Source of the DNA: a virus
Virus record (IMG/VR): IMGVR_UViG_3300032213_000052
Coordinates: 1 to 25,325 of that record
DNA: 25,325 nucleotides
Strand: one strand, 5' to 3'
The notes below the pieces were generated by a model. It was given only the letters and a program-made list of their open reading frames with translations, made no database searches and had not been told where the DNA came from. Within the stretch, counting starts at the first letter, position 1; each line of letters opens with the position of its first letter. Both the position numbers and the translations under genes were made by a program. Shown in pieces: positions 20,601 to 25,325 of the stretch.

Positions 20601-22834
20601 TATCGAACTCCTACAATTTTACCGCTTTCATCACGAACAACGGTCTTAGGTTGATTTAGTCTTTCGTGGATAGCGGCAATCATCTGCGCTAACTGTTGAT
20701 TTTGTTGCTGTAAATTCTGAACTATTGGTTCTAGCGGATGCTGTGGCATATTGTATCCCATCATGTCTTGAATTAATTTTGCTGTTTCTACATTGCGAAT
20801 GTAGGCTTCTGACCCATCATCCAAACCTTGTGAAATCCGTACACTTTCGATTTTAGTCGCATTATCAAGATAAGCCAAGAGAATGTCCCTGTTAGTGGTC
20901 ATTTCAGCTTCTTTGGTATTGCGTTCTTCTTCCAGCTTGAATTTCAGTTGGTTTTCTTGTGCTTGGTACTCTTGTTTAGCCTTCTCAAGCTCATTTTGGG
21001 CTTGGAACTTCTGTATCTCTAACTGAGTTTGGGCTTGCAACTTCTGCTGATCGGCTTCAATCTGCATCTGCATCTTCTGAATTTCAGGTGTAGGTGGCTT
21101 TGGTTGGCCCTCTGCTGCCTTGGCTTGCTGACGGAATCGATCTGCTGTTTCGTCAATCAATCCTTCCATGCCTTTACCAGCCTTAAACGCAGTTACGCCA
21201 AACTTGAGCATCTCCATAAGCAATGGGGTAAGTTCAGGGGATTGGGTGGCTACAGGCAATGCGGTCTGCATAAACTGGCTTACAGCACTTAAAAACTCTA
21301 CCCTGTCTTGCTTTTCTTGTTGCTCATCCTGATAAATCATGGAATCGCTAGTTACTTCAATACGGAAGTTCTTAGCTGGTTCATCTTTCAGGAGAGCAAG
21401 GGCTTGTGGGATAAGTGCTTGATCTTGTGGGGATAATTGCATTGCACCGCTAATCTTAACGATAGTGTCATCGGTAAAGTGCTGGCAAATAATCTGTGCT
21501 TTGATCTGCAATAAGGCGGTAGCAAAGTTCACTACATCGTGCTGCATAGTCTTTAAACGCCCTGAAGCGTTGTTTGACTTAATAATCTGTGCGCCTAGGG
21601 TTTCATTGGGGTCGCTTTGTCCACGCTGGATGTCAGCAATGCCCATGATTTCGTAGATTTGACCCTTAACCTGCTCCATAGCTTGATAAGCCATCATCAA
21701 ACCTTGGGCGATTGGGGCAATGTCCACTAGGTTAATAGCCCCTGCCATACCTTGTTTCTCAGCAAAAGCAGCCCAGTTCTTAACTGGCAACAATGTGTTG
21801 TTTTCGCCTTCGGTAAACAAACGGGCAAGGCTAGGTTCTGCCGCATCGTAAACGCCCCGTACTTTAAGGGCTTGAATAAAGCCATCAATACGATCTGCAA
21901 GGGTATCTAATTGACGGGCTTGGTCTTGGTACAGTACAAAGTCAGGAACAGGAATCAAGCTGTCTGTTGTAAGCGTTGAAAACATGGGTTTTGGGCAGGG
22001 CCAAAAGTTCTCAAGCTGCAATGGATCATCACGAACATCGAGAACCTTACCCATTGACTTAGATAGCCAAATGACTTGACCAGAAGTTTTATCCCAAATT
22101 TCATAAATCAAGGCTTCCCGTGCGCCTTCGCCCATCTTTTCGTTAAATGACTTTGAAGTTTCAGGTTTGGTATCAAGCGGTATTTTGCCGCCTAATTCTT
22201 CACCAAAGCGTTCAACAAGGGCAGGGCGTTCCATATAGACTTTGCGCCATACTGCGGTTACTTCTTCCCAGGTTCGGGCTATGGTAAGTCCAAAGTCACG
22301 CCAGTACACATAATCTACAGGGGCGCACTCATACTCAATGCGCTCTTGATCTTCACGGTAAATGCCGCCTTCGGTTTCAGCTTCGTCAGTATCTTCAGTT
22401 ACTTGCAAGCCATCTTCAGGCATATCTTCAGCTTCAGCTTGACCAACGATATGGGGCTCATAACGCACCCAAGCCGTACCACGCCCACCAAGTAAACGAT
22501 CTTGAACCGCTTGCTTCATTGCGCTGGCATAGTCACCATAATGTTCAATTTCGTACTCTAAAGCCCGTTCTAGCATCATAGAAGCGACACGGCCTATTGG
22601 GTCGTTATCACGGAATCTACGGGTTACATCGGGTCTTGGCAGTCTTGCAAATACCGCAGGGGTAATGGTTTGGACATTGCTCCACAAGATATTAAATTTG
22701 GCTTGTGGGTTGTTACGGCTACGGGACTCATCACGGTAACGCTTTACGATCTTATCGGCACGACCTTCCCATTCTTTAAATGTACGCTCGTACTGGGCGA
22801 TGCAGTTGTACCAATCTTCGTATGTATGATCCAT
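20600..22834 (-). CDS. Portal protein
   Basis: Forms the dodecameric DNA-entry ring at one capsid vertex. I start at ATG 22834, with AGGA seven to eight bases upstream and directly after the terminase stop, giving 744 aa; the longer frame (ATG 22876) would overlap terminase by 40 nt with no RBS. The N-terminal half has YEDWYNCIAQYERTFKEWEG, FNILWSNVQTITPAVFARLP and the RFRDNDPIGRVASMMLERAL segment typical of large P22-like podoviral portals, then an acidic insert (EDMPEDGLQVTEDTDEAETE). The C-terminal region (about 580-650) is a long Gln/Glu coiled coil (QMQIEADQQKLQAQTQLEIQ), corresponding to the barrel/crown region of such portals. Confidence 0.92.
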   Translation of the reverse strand: MDHTYEDWYNCIAQYERTFKEWEGRADKIVKRYRDESRSRNNPQAKFNILWSNVQTITPAVFARLPRPDVTRRFRDNDPIGRVASMMLERALEYEIEHYGDYASAMKQAVQDRLLGGRGTAWVRYEPHIVGQAEAEDMPEDGLQVTEDTDEAETEGGIYREDQERIEYECAPVDYVYWRDFGLTIARTWEEVTAVWRKVYMERPALVERFGEELGGKIPLDTKPETSKSFNEKMGEGAREALIYEIWDKTSGQVIWLSKSMGKVLDVRDDPLQLENFWPCPKPMFSTLTTDSLIPVPDFVLYQDQARQLDTLADRIDGFIQALKVRGVYDAAEPSLARLFTEGENNTLLPVKNWAAFAEKQGMAGAINLVDIAPIAQGLMMAYQAMEQVKGQIYEIMGIADIQRGQSDPNETLGAQIIKSNNASGRLKTMQHDVVNFATALLQIKAQIICQHFTDDTIVKISGAMQLSPQDQALIPQALALLKDEPAKNFRIEVTSDSMIYQDEQQEKQDRVEFLSAVSQFMQTALPVATQSPELTPLLMEMLKFGVTAFKAGKGMEGLIDETADRFRQQAKAAEGQPKPPTPEIQKMQMQIEADQQKLQAQTQLEIQKFQAQNELEKAKQEYQAQENQLKFKLEEERNTKEAEMTTNRDILLAYLDNATKIESVRISQGLDDGSEAYIRNVETAKLIQDMMGYNMPQHPLEPIVQNLQQQNQQLAQMIAAIHERLNQPKTVVRDESGKIVGVR

Positions 22835-22836
22835 GT

Positions 22837-24186
22837 TTATATCCTGCGATTGACTATTTTTGGAGTTTCTTTCCACATTTCATTCAGGGTCACATCCGTT
22901 TGCCCGACATGAAGTCCTCTAATCCTTGTATCAGCGAGGATAGGAATGTCCTCGTCTTTCCATACAATGCTGAGATAGCGCATCGCATCGCTTGAATGGC
23001 TTGTCCAATCGTGTTTCGGGCGATCCCTAAATACTTTTTTATCATCATCCCATTCCCGTTGATATTGTCGTAAACATTCAATCAAATCTTCACACTTATT
23101 ATCAAACCAAGCACGGGTTAATGCAAGCCTTGTTGCTTGAATTCCATCCTGTAATGACAGATTTGGAACGATTTTTAGGTGTTTTAGGTCAATTTTTGCA
23201 GCAATTTGCTCAATTATACTCTTTCCACCACTTGCTAATGTTTTGGCTCTAGCGTCATGAGGCAGGTAATGATAGCCATATTTGTACCCATATTCTTCTT
23301 CTTTTTGGATTATTAGCCCCGTATAAAACGGCACGGCTTGACCGTTAGATGAGTGGTGATCGAGTATGCGTATCTCCCCATATACCACTTGAAACCAAAT
23401 AATTGATGTACTGTCATTGAACCCCAAGTCCCAAGCAGTATGACAAGGGAACATTGGATCATAGTCAATGGTAGTAATGCGCTCTAAGTCCGTGATTCTA
23501 CGCATTTCTTGCCCGTAGTACGCCCCAATGATGGCAGCTTCAAACGAGCATAGAAACTCTTGTTCGTACTGGTTATCAGACATAGTAGCCTGTGCATCCA
23601 GCAATTCAGCTTCAGGCAGCAAGCCTGATTGATCTGCTCTTAAAGTCTTTACATACCAATTAGGGCTTTTTTGGGCTTCGTTGTATATCTCATAAAAAGC
23701 ATTGTGGCCCTTTGGCGTACCAATAAAGGTAGCCCAGCCCCGTCTATCTGTAAGCAATGGGCGCACAATCTCGCCCCATAGTCTAGGTTTCATGTCGGCA
23801 TATTCATCTAGCACTACGCCATCTAGGTATAAACCCCGTAGGGCATCAGGATTATCAGCACCAAATAGCCTGATCTTTGCCCCATTAACTAATTCTACCC
23901 ATAACTCAGATTGATTGGCTTTAACTATGGCTGGCTCTGCAAACTTAAGCAGGTAATCCCAAGCAATGTTTTTAGCCTGTGCATAGTACGGTGCAATGTA
24001 AGCGTAACGGGCATCAGGCTTGTTTTCTGTGACTGCCCTACGAATAGTGTCGCAGATTGTAGCTACAGTTTTACCTGCCCTGCGGTGACAGACTAATACA
24101 GCCCAGCGTTGTTCCCGTCTATGAAAGTCTAGAAACGCATCCCTAGCCTTATACGGGTATTCGTATCGCTTTACTAACTCTTTCAA
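22837..24186 (-). CDS. Terminase large subunit
   Basis: ATP-driven DNA packaging motor with headful or site-specific nuclease. A 449-aa protein with all expected motifs: Walker A CHRRAGKT (33-40); Walker B LDGVVLDEYAD (121-131) with the catalytic Glu128; coupling motif FIGTPKG (154-160). The RNase H-like nuclease domain follows with acidic residues in TAWDLGFNDST (Asp253), ILDHHSSNG (Asp277) and HDWTSHSSDAMRYL (Asp400), plus YLPHDARAKT. The start overlaps the small subunit by 4 nt (ATGA). Length is normal for a podoviral TerL. Function confident. Confidence 0.96.
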   Translation of the reverse strand: MKELVKRYEYPYKARDAFLDFHRREQRWAVLVCHRRAGKTVATICDTIRRAVTENKPDARYAYIAPYYAQAKNIAWDYLLKFAEPAIVKANQSELWVELVNGAKIRLFGADNPDALRGLYLDGVVLDEYADMKPRLWGEIVRPLLTDRRGWATFIGTPKGHNAFYEIYNEAQKSPNWYVKTLRADQSGLLPEAELLDAQATMSDNQYEQEFLCSFEAAIIGAYYGQEMRRITDLERITTIDYDPMFPCHTAWDLGFNDSTSIIWFQVVYGEIRILDHHSSNGQAVPFYTGLIIQKEEEYGYKYGYHYLPHDARAKTLASGGKSIIEQIAAKIDLKHLKIVPNLSLQDGIQATRLALTRAWFDNKCEDLIECLRQYQREWDDDKKVFRDRPKHDWTSHSSDAMRYLSIVWKDEDIPILADTRIRGLHVGQTDVTLNEMWKETPKIVNRRI

Positions 24187-24479
24187 TCTAGGAACTTGTG
24201 TTCGTGAATGACCTTGACTGGCTGATCTGTATCACCAGCGTGTTCTGTACGGGCTAATTTGGGTACATGGTATTCAGCTACTTGCATAAAGCAATCAAAT
24301 GCGTGTTTAGGGCCATACTTAGGATCGTCAGCAATAGCTTCTAGCCATTCTTGTAGCATATGGCTGTTACCATCAACAAAACGAGCTATGGCTTCTCTAG
24401 CGAGTGCTGTGGACTTATTAGGCACACCTGCAACCCTGCCGCCAGTCTTTTGTCTAGTCTTTTCTACTTTAGAATCCAT
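24183..24479 (-). CDS. Terminase small subunit (probable)
   Basis: A 98-aa, helical, charged protein directly before the large subunit. It begins MDSKVEKTRQKTGGRVAGVP followed by NKSTALAREAIARFVD, a 'GGR.AG.PNK.TA..REA' pattern common in small phage terminase-like proteins, and ends in VAEYHVPKLARTEHAGD. The small subunit recognises the packaging site and regulates the motor. The start is the only ATG; the RBS is weak (GGGT about six bases upstream or overlapping TAAGG). Assignment rests mainly on position and this motif. Confidence 0.8.
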   Translation of the reverse strand: MDSKVEKTRQKTGGRVAGVPNKSTALAREAIARFVDGNSHMLQEWLEAIADDPKYGPKHAFDCFMQVAEYHVPKLARTEHAGDTDQPVKVIHEHKFLD

Positions 24480-24541
24480 ACCTTACCCAAGTGGTTGATT
24501 AAGATAAGTTAATTCTACTGCCTTTGTTGCTTTTTTGCAAC
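24480..24541 (-). promoter_or_regulatory. Spacer upstream of the terminase genes
   Basis: A 62-nt gap, among the longest in the window. On the minus strand it reads a small hairpin GTTGCAAAAAAGCAAC (24526-24541, 5-bp stem, no T-run), an AT-rich stretch, then ACTTGGGTAAGG just before the terminase small-subunit ATG. The 10-mer TTACCCAAGT (plus 24483-24492) also occurs at 10386-10395. No clear -35/-10 pair seen. Confidence 0.3.
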
Positions 24542-24709
24542 CTACTTCACTTCTTTATCCAAGTCTTTGAGTTTATTAGAGATAGCAGCCCTACGCTCTA
24601 AGCGCAAACGCTGATTCTTCTCTAATGTAGATTCATGCTCAGGTCTAAGCATGGCATCTTCTTTCTTATACTTACGGCTCATAGGGGTGGGTGGGATCAT
24701 CTTAGCCAT
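24542..24709 (-). CDS. Small charged protein (unknown)
   Basis: A 55-aa protein, MAKMIPPTPMSRKYKKEDAM then LRPEHESTLEKNQRLRLERR and NKLKDLDKEVK. Very rich in Lys, Arg and Glu, predicted mostly helical. A TAATG junction with the preceding gene and a translatable, non-overlapped frame support it as real. No family recognised; similar small basic proteins often precede terminase genes in podoviruses. Confidence 0.6.
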   Translation of the reverse strand: MAKMIPPTPMSRKYKKEDAMLRPEHESTLEKNQRLRLERRAAISNKLKDLDKEVK

Positions 24710-24882
24710 TACATATCCTTCATTTTGTCACGAATCATGTCTTTACGGCTTTTGGCAGTCTTAGCAGCATCTTTAAAATCTTGTGCGCTGGGTCTACCTT
24801 CTGCGCCCTTTTTAGCCATCTTTTCGCCCGATCCAGCAGCAATCCTGGCTCTTTTTTTATGAATATTCTCGTAAAGGCTCAT
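24709..24882 (-). CDS. Small conserved phage protein (SLYENIHKKR... family)
   Basis: A 57-aa basic protein beginning MSLYENIHKKRARIAAGSGE, followed by KMAKKGAEGRPSAQDFKDAA and a Lys-rich end. The pattern 'SLY.NI..KR.RI.AGSGEKM.K.G..G.P....F..AAKTAK' is familiar from small proteins of many aquatic phages, function unknown. It overlaps the 61-aa gene by 4 nt (ATGA) and the next gene by 1 nt (TAATG), so three small genes form one coupled unit. Confidence 0.72.
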   Translation of the reverse strand: MSLYENIHKKRARIAAGSGEKMAKKGAEGRPSAQDFKDAAKTAKSRKDMIRDKMKDM

Positions 24883-25064
24883 GCTTTTTCCTCAATATAT
24901 TTGCCGTAGGCTTCTTCTAGCTTAGATTTGCGGTTACCTTTAGCGTATTTACGCTCAGTCGCTAATGCAATGGCTACGGCTTGTTTCTTAGGCTTGCCAG
25001 CTTCCATCTCTTTTTTGATGTTTTTGCCTACGGCTTCCTTGCTACCAGATTTAACGAGTGGCAT
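24879..25064 (-). CDS. Small basic conserved phage protein (GKPKKQAVAIA family)
   Basis: A 61-aa basic protein: MPLVKSGSKEAVGKNIKKEM followed by EAGKPKKQAVAIALATERKY and a helical end. The 'KS.SKEA...NI..E...GKP.KQAVAIA' motif is widespread in phage genomes, often next to the SLYENI-type protein as here. Function unknown; the Lys-rich amphipathic pattern could suit nucleic-acid binding. The RBS is AAAGGA, part of it inside the preceding gene's stop region. Confidence 0.75.
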   Translation of the reverse strand: MPLVKSGSKEAVGKNIKKEMEAGKPKKQAVAIALATERKYAKGNRKSKLEEAYGKYIEEKA

Positions 25065-25076
25065 AATAATTTCCTT

Positions 25077-25325
25077 TTATTTCAAGAACTTAAGTTTATA
25101 AGTGGTGGTGTTTATCAGGTCTGCAATTTCATCAATCAGGTTTTGCAGTTCGCTATCTTGCGGTAAATCTTGGCGGGCATCTGCCACAAAGTTTTGTAGG
25201 GATTCTAGATATTTAACTGGGTCTTTGGGTTGGTGGTACACGATTGGAAATGCGGTGAATTTGCCATATTTGCCAGCATATGATTCAGCAAAGCTGTCAG
25301 TTAAATCTACAATACCTTCATAGTA
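25077..25325 (-). CDS. DUF5856-like phage protein (5' end cut by window)
   Basis: The final 82 residues of a gene entering from the right edge: YYEGIVDLTDSFAESYAGKY, then GKFTAFPIVYHQ and a helical C-terminus (LQNFVADARQDLPQDSELQN) ending FLK and TAA. The 'YEG..DL.DSF.E.Y.GKYG' segment resembles the DUF5856-type helical phage proteins, small Dps/ferritin-like four-helix proteins without known function, where it follows a 'LHWQT' helix that would lie outside this window. Family assignment is tentative. Confidence 0.6.
   Translation of the reverse strand, partial: YYEGIVDLTDSFAESYAGKYGKFTAFPIVYHQPKDPVKYLESLQNFVADARQDLPQDSELQNLIDEIADLINTTTYKLKFLK

Noticed and set aside
22835-22876. Upstream ATG for the portal gene
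   Set aside because: It gives a 40-nt overlap with terminase and has no ribosome-binding site, while ATG 22834 has AGGA at correct spacing.
24526-24541. Hairpin GTTGC-A6-GCAAC as a terminator
   Set aside because: The stem is only 5 bp and no T-run follows on the minus strand; at most a weak structure.

Overview
This window is a contiguous block of a tailed-phage (Caudoviricetes) genome holding packaging, virion and lysis genes. All genes but one read on the minus strand, so transcription runs from about 25325 down to 1. The layout suggests a short-tailed (podovirus-like) phage of a Gram-negative bacterium: there is no tape-measure protein, sheath or major tail tube gene, but there are a large portal, a neck/adaptor plus tail-hub pair, several Gln/Asn-rich ejection-type proteins and a GH108 muramidase lysis cassette. 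Base composition is moderate to AT-rich and start sites use clear AGGA/GGAG ribosome-binding sites. Domain styles match environmental (aquatic) phages, but the host cannot be named from the sequence. No replication, integration, tRNA or CRISPR features are visible.

In transcription order: (a) 25325-24542, four small conserved genes, the first cut by the window edge; (b) 24479-20600, terminase small and large subunits and portal; (c) 20600-14115, an accessory host-interaction and modification block with a small virion protein, a tail-fibre protein, an FnIII plus polyglycine adhesin-like protein, a conserved 126-aa protein, a 2OG-Fe(II) oxygenase, a small conserved protein, a tandem-repeat/coiled-coil protein, a GT9-like glycosyltransferase domain protein and a CxxC protein; (d) 14106-11688, scaffold, major capsid protein and a small candidate decoration protein, closed by a strong hairpin terminator; (e) 11601-7259, a conserved coiled-coil protein, then (past an HNH-AP2 endonuclease on the opposite strand) the adaptor, the tail-hub protein and a GNAT acetyltransferase; (f) 7257-2476, four ejection/internal-virion type proteins, the first with a C-terminal S74 domain; (g) 2427-1, a tail fibre with a second S74 domain, two membrane proteins of holin type and a GH108 endolysin cut by the left edge.

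The genes are tightly coupled, with many TAATG (1-nt) or ATGA (4-nt) junctions. These junctions, with the ribosome-binding sites, show that four reading frames should start later than their longest form (portal, FnIII adhesin, 126-aa protein, GNAT).

The best second-look items are: a glycosyltransferase-type gene whose homologous-looking N-terminus extends about 48 codons beyond any ATG, GTG or TTG; a selfish HNH-AP2 gene with its own sigma70-like promoter, a palindrome abutting the -10 box and a leader with competing hairpins; a terminator able to work in both directions; a protein repeat identical in amino acids but differing at nine synonymous sites; and a TTGGGTA heptamer whose five minus-strand copies all lie just upstream of gene starts. 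I do not see convincing evidence for a wholly new multi-gene system such as a defence island.
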